Assembly: GCA_937871985.1 (NCBI GenBank)
Contig: CALMPB010000469.1
Coordinates: 1-36,354 of the forward strand
Reading direction: 5' to 3'
From: an uncultured Burkholderiaceae bacterium
Lineage (GTDB): Bacteria; Pseudomonadota; Gammaproteobacteria; Burkholderiales; Burkholderiaceae
DNA length: 36,354 nt
The position numbers were made by a program, and so were the translations under genes. The notes under the pieces are model-generated. The model was not told the origin of the DNA. It searched no databases and was given only the letters and a program-made list of their open reading frames with translations. Positions 7,404 to 15,156 of this stretch are shown one piece after another; positions within the stretch are counted from its first letter, which is position 1; every line of letters starts with the position of its first letter.

Positions 7404-8363
7404 ATGAACGACAAAGTAAAGGTGGCCATCATCGGCCCCGGCAATATCGGCACCGACCTCATGATCAAGGTCATGCGCAACAGCAAGCACCTGGAAATGG
7501 GCGCCATGGTGGGCGTCGACCCCGCCTCGGACGGCCTGGCGCGCGCGCAGCGGCTGGGCGTCGCAACCACCGCCGAAGGCCTGGACGGCCTGCTCAAGCT
7601 CGACGTCTTTCCAGACATCGACATTGTGTTCGATGCCACGTCGGCGGGCGCGCATGCTCGCCACAACCAGGTGCTGCAGGAGCACGGCGTCCAGGTCATC
7701 GACCTGACCCCCGCCGCCATCGGCCCCTACGTCATCCCGGCCATCAACCTGGAGGCCGAGAACGCCAGCAATATGAATATGGTCACCTGCGGCGGGCAGG
7801 CCACCATTCCCATGGTGGCGGCCGTATCGCGCGTGGCCAAAGTGCACTACGCCGAAATCGTCGCCTCCATCGCCAGCAAGTCGGCCGGCCCCGGCACGCG
7901 CGCCAACATCGACGAATTCACCGAAACCACGCGCAGCGCCATCGAGAAGCTGGGAGGCGCCGAACGCGGCAAGGCCGTCATCATCCTCAATCCAGCCGAA
8001 CCTCCGCTCATCATGCGCGACACGGTCTTCGTGCTGTCCGAGCTGGCAGACCAGGCCAAGGTGGAAGAAAGCATAGAGAAAATGGTGGCCGCCGTGCAGG
8101 CCTACGTTCCGGGCTATCGCCTGAAGCAGCAGGTTCAATTCGACGTCATCGATCCGGCCAAGCCTCTCAATGTGCCGGGCATAGGCCTGCGCCACGGGCT
8201 GAAAACCTCGATCTACCTGGAAGTCGAAGGCGCCGCCCACTATCTGCCCTCGTACGCCGGCAACCTCGACATCATGACTTCCGCCGCCCTGGCCTGCGGC
8301 GACCTGATGGCACGCCGACGCCAGGAGTCCGGCCTTTCACGCACGCGCAAGGAGGCCGTGTAA
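7404..8363 (+). CDS. dmpF: Acetaldehyde dehydrogenase (acylating)
   Basis: A 319-residue CoA-acylating acetaldehyde dehydrogenase of the DmpF/MhpF family (usual length 310-320). It converts acetaldehyde, CoA and NAD+ to acetyl-CoA. The NAD-binding GPGNIGTDL starts at residue 11; the catalytic thiol is Cys129 in [24 protein letters not shown] and [12 protein letters not shown] are family signatures of the dimer and aldolase-contact part. In known systems it forms a channelled complex with the DmpG aldolase, the next gene, with which it shares the A of TAATG (1-base overlap). The start ATG at 7404 is preceded by TGGAGC; an in-frame extension further upstream has no family match. Confidence 0.96.
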   Translation: MNDKVKVAIIGPGNIGTDLMIKVMRNSKHLEMGAMVGVDPASDGLARAQRLGVATTAEGLDGLLKLDVFPDIDIVFDATSAGAHARHNQVLQEHGVQVIDLTPAAIGPYVIPAINLEAENASNMNMVTCGGQATIPMVAAVSRVAKVHYAEIVASIASKSAGPGTRANIDEFTETTRSAIEKLGGAERGKAVIILNPAEPPLIMRDTVFVLSELADQAKVEESIEKMVAAVQAYVPGYRLKQQVQFDVIDPAKPLNVPGIGLRHGLKTSIYLEVEGAAHYLPSYAGNLDIMTSAALACGDLMARRRQESGLSRTRKEAV

Positions 8364-9406
8364 TGGCCGCGAACAAAAAACTCTATATTTCCGACGTCAC
8401 CCTGCGCGACGGCAGCCACGCCATCCGCCATCAATACAGCATCGCCAACGTCAAGGCCATCGCCACCGCGCTCGACCAGGCCGGCGTCGACAGCCTGGAA
8501 GTCGCCCATGGCGACGGGCTCGAAGGCTCGAGCTTCAATTACGGCTTCGGCGCGCACAGCGACGTGGAATGGATCGAGGCCGCCGCCGAATGCGTCAAGC
8601 AGGCGAAAATCGCCACCCTGCTGCTGCCCGGCATCGGCACCACGCACGACCTGCGCCGCGCCTACGACGCGGGCGCGCGCGTCGTGCGGGTTGCCACGCA
8701 CTGCACCGAAGCGGACGTCTCGCGCCAGCATCTCGAATACGCCCGCGAACTGGGCATGGACCCGGTGGGTTTCCTGATGATGAGCCACATGACCACGCCC
8801 GCCAACCTCGCCAGACAGGCCAAGCTCATGGAAGACTACGGCGCCACCTGCGTGTACGTGGTCGATTCGGGCGGCGCGCTGGGCATGAACGACGTGCGCG
8901 ACCGCTTCCGCGCCTTCAAGGACGTACTCAAGCCCGAAACCCAGACCGGCATGCACGCCCACCACAACCTGAGCCTGGGCGTGGCCAACTCCATCGTGGC
9001 CGTCGAGGAAGGCTGCGACCGCATCGACGCCAGCCTGGCCGGCATGGGCGCCGGCGCCGGCAATGCGCCGCTGGAAGTCTTCATTGCCGCGGCCGAACGC
9101 CTGGGCTGGAACCATGGCTGCGATCTTTACAAACTCATGGACGCCGCCGACGACCTGGTGCGCCCGCTGCAGGACAGGCCGGTGCGGGTCGATCGCGAAA
9201 CCCTGGCCCTGGGCTATGCCGGCGTGTACTCCAGCTTCTTGCGCCACGCCGAAGTCGCCGCCGCCAAATACGGCCTGAAAACCGTCGACATCCTGGTGGA
9301 ACTGGGCCGGCGCAAGATGGTGGGCGGCCAGGAAGACATGATCGTCGACGTCGCGCTCGACCTGCTTGCCGCCCAATCCCCCGCCACCCAATTGAAAACC
9401 GCATAA
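8363..9406 (+). CDS. dmpG: 4-hydroxy-2-oxovalerate aldolase
   Basis: A 347-residue class II pyruvate aldolase of the DmpG/MhpE family (HMG-CoA lyase-like TIM barrel). It cleaves 4-hydroxy-2-oxovalerate to pyruvate and acetaldehyde, passing the aldehyde to DmpF. Active-site motif [10 protein letters not shown] has Arg15, the metal ligand Asp16 and His19. Metal-binding histidines are His198 and His200 (GMHAHHN). A C-terminal domain (from about residue 265, [29 protein letters not shown]) is the part that contacts the dehydrogenase in known complexes. The start overlaps the dmpF stop by one base. It completes the lower pathway to central metabolism. Confidence 0.96.
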   Translation: MAANKKLYISDVTLRDGSHAIRHQYSIANVKAIATALDQAGVDSLEVAHGDGLEGSSFNYGFGAHSDVEWIEAAAECVKQAKIATLLLPGIGTTHDLRRAYDAGARVVRVATHCTEADVSRQHLEYARELGMDPVGFLMMSHMTTPANLARQAKLMEDYGATCVYVVDSGGALGMNDVRDRFRAFKDVLKPETQTGMHAHHNLSLGVANSIVAVEEGCDRIDASLAGMGAGAGNAPLEVFIAAAERLGWNHGCDLYKLMDAADDLVRPLQDRPVRVDRETLALGYAGVYSSFLRHAEVAAAKYGLKTVDILVELGRRKMVGGQEDMIVDVALDLLAAQSPATQLKTA

Positions 9407-9448
9407 GGAGAGCCGCCTGCCATTCAACTTTCTTTGCGACATGCTCAC

Positions 9449-9464
9449 GGTCGATGCGTCGACC
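9449..9464 (+). other. Small hairpin between dmpG and the binding-protein gene
   Basis: GGTCGA-TGCG-TCGACC can fold into a 6-bp stem with a 4-base loop. It lacks a T-run, so it is not a standard terminator. It may mark a processing site or partial attenuation between enzyme and transporter genes. The role is unproven. Confidence 0.3.
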
Positions 9465-9501
9465 ATTGCAACCTAAAAATAATCGTTCCCTGGAGAAGAC
9501 A

Positions 9502-10677
9502 TTGAAAAAAGCATTACTGACGGCATTGGCCACCGCGTGCCTGGCCACGACAACCATGGCGAGCCATGCCGCCGAACCGTTCAAGATCGGCCTGATCATC
9601 CCCATGACAGGCCCCTTCGCCTCGACCGGCAAGCAGGTCGAAGCCGGCGCCCGGCTGTACATGCAGCAGAACGGCGACAATGTGGACGGCCGCCAGATAC
9701 AGCTCATCGTCAAGGACGATGGCGGCATCCAGCCTGAAACCACCAAACGCCTGGCTCAAGAGCTCGTCGTGCAGGAAAAGGTCAATGTGATCGCCGGCTT
9801 CGGCCTGACGCCGCTCGCCTTCGCCGCGGCGCCCATCGCTACGCAATCCAAGACGCCCATGATCGTCATGGCGGCCGGCACGTCGTCCATCATGCAGAAG
9901 TCGCCGTACATCGTCCGCACGTCCATGACATTGCCCCAGACCACCGCGCCCCTGGCCGACTGGGCCGCCAAGAACCCCAACTCCCACATCAAGTCGGTCG
10001 TGACGCTGGTGTCCGACTTCGGCCCGGGCCACGATGCCGAGAAGGTCTTCACCAAGCGCTTTACGGAAGGCGGCGGCAATATCCTGGGCAATCTGCGCAT
10101 CCCGCAGCAGAACCCCGACTTCTCGCCGTTCCTGCAGCGCGTCAAAGACCTGAAGCCCGATGCCGTCTTCGTCTTCGTTCCCTCGGGCCAGGGCAGCACG
10201 CTGATGAAGCAGTTCGCGCAGCGCGGACTGGCCGCCGCGGGCATCAAGCTGATCGCCACAGGCGACGTGCTGGACGACGACCTGCTGCCCAGCATGGGTG
10301 ACGAGGTGCTGGGCAGCATCACCTCCCAGCATTACTCGGCCGCCCACGACTCGCCCGAGAACAAGGCCTATGTCGCCGCACTCAGGAAGCTCACCAACAA
10401 CAGCATGCGCCCCAACTTCATGTCGGTGGGCGGCTACGACGGCATGCATCTGATCTATGCGGCGCTGAAAAAAGCCGGCCCCAATGCCACGGGCGACCAG
10501 CTTCTGGCCGCCATGAAGGGCGCCAGTTGGATGAGCCCGCGCGGCCCGGTCAGCATCGATCCTGAAACCCGCGACATCATCCAGAACGTGTATATCCGCA
10601 AAGCCGAAAGGGTCAACGGCGAAATCTACAACGTGGAATTCGACAAGATCGAGCACTTCAAGGATCCAGGCGTCTAA
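9502..10677 (+). CDS. Periplasmic ABC-transporter substrate-binding protein, LivK-like
   Basis: A 391-residue type I periplasmic binding protein of the branched-chain amino acid/aromatic acid family. A signal peptide is clear: MKKALLTALATACLATTTMASHAA, with cleavage likely before EPFKIG. The mature protein starts with the classic IGLIIPMTGPFASTGKQVEAGARLYMQ block, followed by DDGGIQPETTKRLAQELV. The start is a TTG at 9502, chosen because it has TGGAGAAG just upstream and begins the signal sequence exactly; no ATG fits. No permease or ATPase gene is adjacent, so it must share a transporter encoded elsewhere or act in sensing. Its place behind dmpG suggests an aromatic ligand, an inference from context. 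Confidence 0.9.
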   Translation: MKKALLTALATACLATTTMASHAAEPFKIGLIIPMTGPFASTGKQVEAGARLYMQQNGDNVDGRQIQLIVKDDGGIQPETTKRLAQELVVQEKVNVIAGFGLTPLAFAAAPIATQSKTPMIVMAAGTSSIMQKSPYIVRTSMTLPQTTAPLADWAAKNPNSHIKSVVTLVSDFGPGHDAEKVFTKRFTEGGGNILGNLRIPQQNPDFSPFLQRVKDLKPDAVFVFVPSGQGSTLMKQFAQRGLAAAGIKLIATGDVLDDDLLPSMGDEVLGSITSQHYSAAHDSPENKAYVAALRKLTNNSMRPNFMSVGGYDGMHLIYAALKKAGPNATGDQLLAAMKGASWMSPRGPVSIDPETRDIIQNVYIRKAERVNGEIYNVEFDKIEHFKDPGV

Positions 10678-10690
10678 ACCTGCTTCCCAT

Positions 10691-10728
10691 CGCGTCCCGC
10701 CGGCTATTTATTGCCTTTGCGGGACGCG
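10691..10728. terminator. Hairpin between convergent genes (possible terminator)
   Basis: CGCGTCCCGC (10691-10700) and GCGGGACGCG (10719-10728) form a 10-bp perfect stem with an 18-base loop. It lies between the convergent binding-protein and marR genes and overlaps the marR 3' end. No T-run follows on either strand, so termination is uncertain. Confidence 0.4.
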
Positions 10729-11393
10729 CCGAGCGCCGCCTGCGGCAGGGCGCGCCGGCCGGTCACATGCACGACGTCATCGTCAGGCGCCGCGCCTTCG
10801 GCATTCACGAAGCCGCGCAAAAGGCGCAGGAATGGCTCCTGCTCGTCCGGCGCAAGGCGGGCAAGCAACTGGTTCTTCATGTTCTGGATGCCGCTTTGCA
10901 TGCCTTGCAGCACCTCTTTGCCGGTACGGGTCAGGGACAAACGCCGCTGACGGCGTTTTTCTATATAAAGCTCGCGCACGATCAGGCCCTTGGCCTCGAG
11001 CCGAACCGCGGTTTCGGCCGTGGTCGAGTTGTCCAGAGCCACCAGTTTGGCCAGCGTTACCTGGTCGATGCCGGGGTTTTCATCCAGCGCCACCAGCAAG
11101 GCGTATTGCAGCGGCGTCAGGCTGTCGCGGCCGACATTGTCGTAGAACGACGCCACCACGATCTGCTGGGCGCGGCGCAGCAAATGCCCCGGATGGTCAT
11201 TCAATTCATGGGGGATCCGCTGCGCGGCGGCTTCGGGCGCCCCCGCGTCCGACTGGCCGGTCGTTCCCGACGCCGTCGGCAGCCCCCGGCGGCTCTTGGA
11301 CTGCTTGCCCGCCTCACCGGTTGCCTTGCCCTTGCCCGCGCCGCCGCGACTGTCTTCTTTTGCTGTATTCCTGGATCGGGCGGTCATGGGCAT
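10704..11393 (-). CDS. MarR-family transcriptional regulator with long basic N-terminal extension
   Basis: A 229-residue protein. The MarR winged helix lies at about residues 75-180 (LTPLQYALLVALDENPGIDQVTLAKLVALDNSTTAETAVRLEAKGLIVRE, with the wing YIEKRRQRRLSLTRTGKEVL). The first 60 residues are low-complexity and rich in Lys, Arg, Gly and Ala, longer than usual for this family. Start choice: ATG 11393 or ATG 11387, both just after the Rieske gene stop at 11425; neither has a strong ribosome site. It follows the Rieske oxygenase gene by about 31 bases on the same strand and is probably cotranscribed, so it would repress its own operon through the palindrome at 12495-12514. Confidence 0.87.
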   Translation of the reverse strand: MPMTARSRNTAKEDSRGGAGKGKATGEAGKQSKSRRGLPTASGTTGQSDAGAPEAAAQRIPHELNDHPGHLLRRAQQIVVASFYDNVGRDSLTPLQYALLVALDENPGIDQVTLAKLVALDNSTTAETAVRLEAKGLIVRELYIEKRRQRRLSLTRTGKEVLQGMQSGIQNMKNQLLARLAPDEQEPFLRLLRGFVNAEGAAPDDDVVHVTGRRALPQAALGASRKGNK

Positions 11394-11424
11394 GGGACGG
11401 CTTGCTTGTGAAATGACGAGGTTG

Positions 11425-12459
11425 CTATGACATGGCGGGAGCGCGCTCGCGCTGTTCATCGGCCACCATGGCCTGCAGCACGCGCCGCCCGCGTATGGGG
11501 CCGCTATCGACGGTAATGGCGGTCTGGACGGGATTATCGCATTCATCGGGGGTCAGCGCCGACTGCTGCAGTTCGACCACCACCTTGTCCTCGTTGTGCG
11601 TGGCGCCCACGGCTTCCTGGATATAGCGTGTCAGGAATTCGTCGTCCTGGCGGAAATTGCGCACGAAGGCCCAGAAATAATGCGTGGAACCCGCGGTTTC
11701 GGGCGTGGCCAGATGCATGACGCAGCCCGTGATCTCGCCCAGGCCGTCGCCCTCGTGCAGCGCCCGGCAGCCGACCTCGATCACGCAGATCGACGGCGCA
11801 TGGTAATTGACCGTATGCCAGCGATGGATGGGCTTGGTGTATTTGCCCAGGTAGGTGTAGAACGGCGGCGCCATGGCGCCCACGACGTCCCGATGCACAC
11901 GAACGACACTGCCCTGCTGGGACACCTCAATGGGGGACTCGGCGACGGCCGCATTACCGATGGTTCGGCCATGCACAAAGGCCACATGCGAAAGATCGAG
12001 CAGGTTGTCGTTGAGCAGACGGTAGTCGGCCTGCAAATGGCAATAACCCTGGCTGGGAACCCAATCTGGGTGATCCAATCGGCTCATGTCCGGCACGAGA
12101 GCGGGATCGGCCTGCTCGGGATCGCCCATCCATATCCATAACAGCCGGTCGCGCTCGATAACGGGAAACGACCGGACACAGGCGGAAGCGGGGATTTTTT
12201 CCTGGCCCGGGATGCGCGTGCACTGCCCTTGCCCATTGAACGCCATGCCATGGTACCCGCAAACGACCTGGTCGTTTTCCACGTAGCCGAAGGAAAGCGG
12301 CAGCCGCCGGTGGGCGCAGCGGTCTTCCAGCGCGGCGACGGTATCGTCGCCGCGGCGATACAGCACAACGGCTTTTCCCAGGAATTTGCGGGCCAGCAGC
12401 CCGCCTTGGACTTCGGAAGAAAAAGCCGCCACATACCAAGCATTTTCAGGCCACATCAT
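11425..12459 (-). CDS. Rieske non-heme iron oxygenase, vanillate O-demethylase (VanA)-like
   Basis: A 344-residue oxygenase component, the typical VanA length. The N-terminal Rieske [2Fe-2S] domain has Cys48-x-His50 (CAH) and Cys67-x2-His70 (CGYH). The catalytic domain has the mononuclear iron motif NDNLLDLSHVAFVHG, with bridging Asp155 and ligands His158 and His163. Such enzymes O-demethylate methoxy-aromatics or hydroxylate rings. CAHRR in place of the usual CPHR is a small variation. No reductase gene (VanB-like) is next to it, so electrons must come from a protein encoded elsewhere. GGAGA precedes the ATG. The substrate is unknown; supply of a demethylated polyphenol to the ring-cleavage operon is possible but speculative. 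Confidence 0.92.
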   Translation of the reverse strand: MMWPENAWYVAAFSSEVQGGLLARKFLGKAVVLYRRGDDTVAALEDRCAHRRLPLSFGYVENDQVVCGYHGMAFNGQGQCTRIPGQEKIPASACVRSFPVIERDRLLWIWMGDPEQADPALVPDMSRLDHPDWVPSQGYCHLQADYRLLNDNLLDLSHVAFVHGRTIGNAAVAESPIEVSQQGSVVRVHRDVVGAMAPPFYTYLGKYTKPIHRWHTVNYHAPSICVIEVGCRALHEGDGLGEITGCVMHLATPETAGSTHYFWAFVRNFRQDDEFLTRYIQEAVGATHNEDKVVVELQQSALTPDECDNPVQTAITVDSGPIRGRRVLQAMVADEQRERAPAMS

Positions 12460-12764
12460 TCATTCTCCAGAGTGTGATCATTAATGGCGAATATCCATTA
12501 CGTATACTTAATGGAAAGTGTAGACAAGGGCGGGTATTCGAGCAAGCCCGACCGCCCCCGCGTTTACCCTTACGAAACCCGCGGGCTGGTCGCCGCATCG
12601 CCCGCTTGCCACGCGGCTCGGCCGGAAAAGAGTGGAAAATTTACGTGGCGTTCATGTGCCGAATGCGGGATGATGTGGTTGCGCAAGGATGCGCGATACG
12701 GCACAAAGGCGCGGGCAGATGCGGGCGAATGCGCGCGGCGCGCCCAGGTTCAAGGAAACCCGCT
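12460..12764. other. Non-coding region upstream of the Rieske gene and the DUF2007 gene
   Basis: About 305 bases between divergent genes. The left third is AT-rich and holds the MarR-type palindrome and the Rieske promoter. On the reverse strand TTGTCT, about 17 bases before the palindrome's TACGTA, is a possible -35. The right part is GC-rich with no convincing gene or RNA. AAGGAA at about 12753 is the ribosome site of the following small gene. Confidence 0.5.
12495..12514. promoter_or_regulatory. 20-bp palindrome, candidate MarR operator
   Basis: CCATTACGTATACTTAATGG is a dyad with nine of ten base pairs symmetric and a central GTATAC. It starts 36 bases upstream of the Rieske gene ATG. 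A third half-site TAATGG recurs at 12481-12486. Length, symmetry and place are typical of a MarR-family dimer site that overlaps the promoter, and a marR gene is the last gene of the same unit. Confidence 0.6.
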
Positions 12765-12992
12765 ATGGAAATGACACCCATCTACACGCCGCAATCGCCA
12801 AGCGAAGCAACGGTGATTGCGGCGCTCATGGATGCGCACGATATCCGGTATGTCATGCAGGGGCAGGCTTTCGGGTCGATGTATCCAGGCCCGCTGTCGG
12901 TCAGCCTGAACGAAAGCATATTGCTGGTGGCCCACGAAGATGCCGAGCTGGCGCGTGAACTGCTGGAACCCTTCATGCGCGACGGCGTCTAG
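12765..12992 (+). CDS. Small DUF2007-like protein (putative signal-transducing protein)
   Basis: A 75-residue protein beginning MEMTPIYTPQSPSEATVIAA. The arrangement of an IYTPQSPSEATVIAALMDAHDI helix, then YVMQGQAFGSMYPGP and a final ILLVAHEDAELARELLEPF, matches the small DUF2007 family, whose fold resembles the regulatory half of PII/ACT-like proteins. Its biochemical role is not known. The start is chosen for AAGGAA about 8 bases upstream. It stands alone between a divergent Rieske operon and a convergent unknown gene. Confidence 0.75.
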   Translation: MEMTPIYTPQSPSEATVIAALMDAHDIRYVMQGQAFGSMYPGPLSVSLNESILLVAHEDAELARELLEPFMRDGV

Positions 12993-13010
12993 CCCTGACG
13001 GGCGACCCTG

Positions 13011-13337
13011 CTAGAAGGCGTCGACCTTCCATTCGTAATCGACGGCCACTTCGCCCAGAATGCGCAGGCGTTCGTCGGCGCCTTTTTCCAGCGCTTCCTG
13101 CAGCCGCTTGTTGAAGCCTTCCAATGTGGACTTGGCGCGATCCGCGAAGTCGGGATCGACGGCCTGGTCTTCGTACTTGATGACGTAGGTCTGCGCCGCC
13201 ACGCCCACCACGAAATACAGGCCGGCGTTTTGCGGATCGGACTTCATGAGGTTGAACGCCTCTTTGTAGAAGACCTTGAATGAGTCGCTCCCCGACTCTG
13301 AACGCTCAAAACGTTGCGCGATTTCTTTAAACGTCAT
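13011..13337 (-). CDS. Hypothetical protein, 108 residues, acidic and helical
   Basis: I do not recognise this protein. From ATG 13337 it reads MTFKEIAQRFERSESGSDSF and continues as a soluble, charged, mostly helical chain (FYKEAFNLMKSDPQNAGLYFVVGVAAQTYVIKYEDQAVD, then AKSTLEGFNKRLQEALEKGADERLRILGEVAVDYEWKVDAF). No signal peptide or membrane segment is seen. GGAG lies about 13 bases before this ATG; an ATG six codons upstream (13355) is the alternative. Coding appears real from its ordinary amino-acid composition and normal codon use. It converges on the DUF2007 gene. Confidence 0.65.
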   Translation of the reverse strand: MTFKEIAQRFERSESGSDSFKVFYKEAFNLMKSDPQNAGLYFVVGVAAQTYVIKYEDQAVDPDFADRAKSTLEGFNKRLQEALEKGADERLRILGEVAVDYEWKVDAF

Positions 13338-13518
13338 TTCGTGACAGCTCCACATCAAAACAGGATCGGAATGCCGGCAGGATCACCCACCTGGGGCCTG
13401 GCTGGCGCAAACGCCGGACGGCATCGAAAAACCAAAAAAATTACAGTAACACAAGCGGCCGGCGCCACCAAACACGCGGCCGCCGCCCGGCAACAGCCCG
13501 GCCGGACGCACGGCGGAA

Positions 13519-14421
13519 TCAAAGCCTGGCCAGCAGTTGACGCAGGTGGGCGGCGCCCGTCTTGCCTTTGTACGCTCCTTTCCAAAGCCTGGAAATCATT
13601 CCCTCGTACACTTTCAGCGCCTCGGGCGCCGCGGTGATCGTGGCGATGCCATTGCGCACATTGGGCAACGCCCCCATGTGAAAAGGGCTGACTGCCAATA
13701 TCTTGTGTTTCGCTCCGACGAAGATCTGGTAGGTCGAGGACGGCATGGAATCGTCGACCAGGCCGATCTGCACGTTCAAAGGCTCGCTTTCCATGAGGTC
13801 GGCCATGCGGCTTACCTCGTGGCGCGCGGCTTTGCGGCGTTCGGTGCGTACGCTCGCAGGCAGGCTGGTGCGCCCCACCAGGCCGATTTGCATGAAATGC
13901 TCGAGTTCTTGCAGACCGATCAGGCTCAGTACGTGGGGATGGCGTTCTTCGAATGAATGCTTGCGCTCGATGATGAGCCGGATGACCTCATCGACCTCTT
14001 TGGACTTGAGCACCCCGCCGACCTGGGCCGGCGTGGCTTCAAGCAGCATGGTGCGCAGATGCTCCAGATAGCTGTCGGACGTGAGCAGCAGGGAGATGGG
14101 CTCGAAATGCGCGAAAATACGCTCCGATGCCCGCTCGATTTGATGCATGCGCTCGAAAAAGCCCCAGGCGTTGGCGTAGTATTCGACCTCGACGCCCAGC
14201 AGCGAGGCAATGGAGGTGCCCAGCAAATGGGCCAGCCGCTCGAGCATTTCGATCTTGACGATCTCGCCTTTTTCCATGCGATAGACCGCCGCGCGCGAAA
14301 CGCCAAGGCGCTCGGCGACGTCTTCGGCCTGCAGCGACGCGCCGATGCGGTAGGCGCGCAGGCGGTCGCCCAAAGACACATAGTCCACCGACGACTTGAA
14401 TCTTTTGATACTGGCGTCCAT
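13519..14421 (-). CDS. XRE-family regulator with uncharacterised C-terminal domain
   Basis: A 300-residue protein. Residues 16-75 form a Cro/CI-type helix-turn-helix (LGDRLRAYRIGASLQAEDVAERLGVSRAAVYRMEKGEIVKIEMLERLAHLLG). The remaining 220 residues are a separate globular domain (YYANAWGFFERMHQIERASERIFAHF; EPLNVQIGLVDDSMPSSTYQIFVGAKHKILAVSPFHMG) that resembles no effector domain I can name. It follows pyrE by 49 bases on the same strand, at the end of the putative orotate operon, and has AAGG-type ribosome sites. The likely role is local regulator of that operon, sensing orotate or a product. The regulator role is well supported; the ligand is an inference. Confidence 0.85.
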   Translation of the reverse strand: MDASIKRFKSSVDYVSLGDRLRAYRIGASLQAEDVAERLGVSRAAVYRMEKGEIVKIEMLERLAHLLGTSIASLLGVEVEYYANAWGFFERMHQIERASERIFAHFEPISLLLTSDSYLEHLRTMLLEATPAQVGGVLKSKEVDEVIRLIIERKHSFEERHPHVLSLIGLQELEHFMQIGLVGRTSLPASVRTERRKAARHEVSRMADLMESEPLNVQIGLVDDSMPSSTYQIFVGAKHKILAVSPFHMGALPNVRNGIATITAAPEALKVYEGMISRLWKGAYKGKTGAAHLRQLLARL

Positions 14422-14470
14422 TTTCCCTTACCACCTTTCTTTCTTGTTTGACCACACAGGCGCCAGGCCG

Positions 14471-15154
14471 CTATTTATCGTAATGGTATGCCGTGATCCC
14501 GCCATGGGCTTGCGACCAGCCGGCCGGATCATCCAGGAATTCGGACAATTCCTTCAGTGCCGCGCCATCCAGGCGGCCCTGCTCGCGCGCCACGGCAAGC
14601 ACGTCGCGCCAGGTGGCCAGCGCATGCACGCGCAGCTTCAAGGCGTCCAGAATATGGCGGTTGGGAAATGCCGCATAATCGAAAACCACGAATAAATCTT
14701 CCACGACCGCGCCGGCGGCGGCAAGCGCCTTGCAGAACGCCACCTTGGACTGGCCCGCGGCCATCAGGTCGTCCACCATCAGCACCTTGTCGCCCGGCTT
14801 GACCACACCCACGATGCGGGTCTGCCCCGCCTGCTTCTTGCGCACGTACTCCAGCGGCAGATCGAGCGCCTCGGCCATCCAGGCCGCCAGCGCAATGCCG
14901 CTGGCCTCGCCTCCGGCCACCGAAACCACGTCCTGCAGGGCGCCCTGCTCTCGCAGCAGGCGCAGGCCCCGGGAAACCAGGTCGCGGCGCACCGCGGGAA
15001 AGGAAATGAGGCGGCGGCAATCCATATACACGGGGCTGGCCCATCCGGACGGCAGCCGGAAGGGTTCGTCCCGGCGCGCCATGACGCAACCGGTATCGAA
15101 CAGCGCCGCGGCAACCGCGCGGCCGCATTCACTCGGCGAGTAGGCGTCTGTCAT
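14471..15154 (-). CDS. pyrE: Orotate phosphoribosyltransferase (PyrE-like)
   Basis: A 227-residue type I phosphoribosyltransferase that joins orotate and PRPP to orotidylate. The PRPP-binding motif VLMVDDLMAAGQSK (about residues 123-136) and the flexible-loop KKQAGQTRIVG are present, as is YMDCRRLISFP near the N-terminus in place of the usual Y(V/F)D substrate loop. ATG is 2 bases after the aspA stop. Placing an anabolic enzyme behind catabolic genes suggests a salvage branch that turns imported orotate into UMP precursors. Whether it is the cell's only PyrE cannot be judged from this window. SD-like AAGGAG is inside the aspA tail. Confidence 0.87.
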   Translation of the reverse strand: MTDAYSPSECGRAVAAALFDTGCVMARRDEPFRLPSGWASPVYMDCRRLISFPAVRRDLVSRGLRLLREQGALQDVVSVAGGEASGIALAAWMAEALDLPLEYVRKKQAGQTRIVGVVKPGDKVLMVDDLMAAGQSKVAFCKALAAAGAVVEDLFVVFDYAAFPNRHILDALKLRVHALATWRDVLAVAREQGRLDGAALKELSEFLDDPAGWSQAHGGITAYHYDK

Positions 15155-15156
15155 GA

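Noticed and set aside
9502..10677. A full ABC importer operon.
   Set aside because: Only the periplasmic binding protein is present; the next gene is a convergent MarR regulator.
13455..13483. GCGGCC/GGCCGC hairpin downstream of the XRE gene as its terminator.
   Set aside because: The T-rich stretch on the reverse strand is about 15 bases beyond the stem, so it is not a convincing intrinsic terminator.
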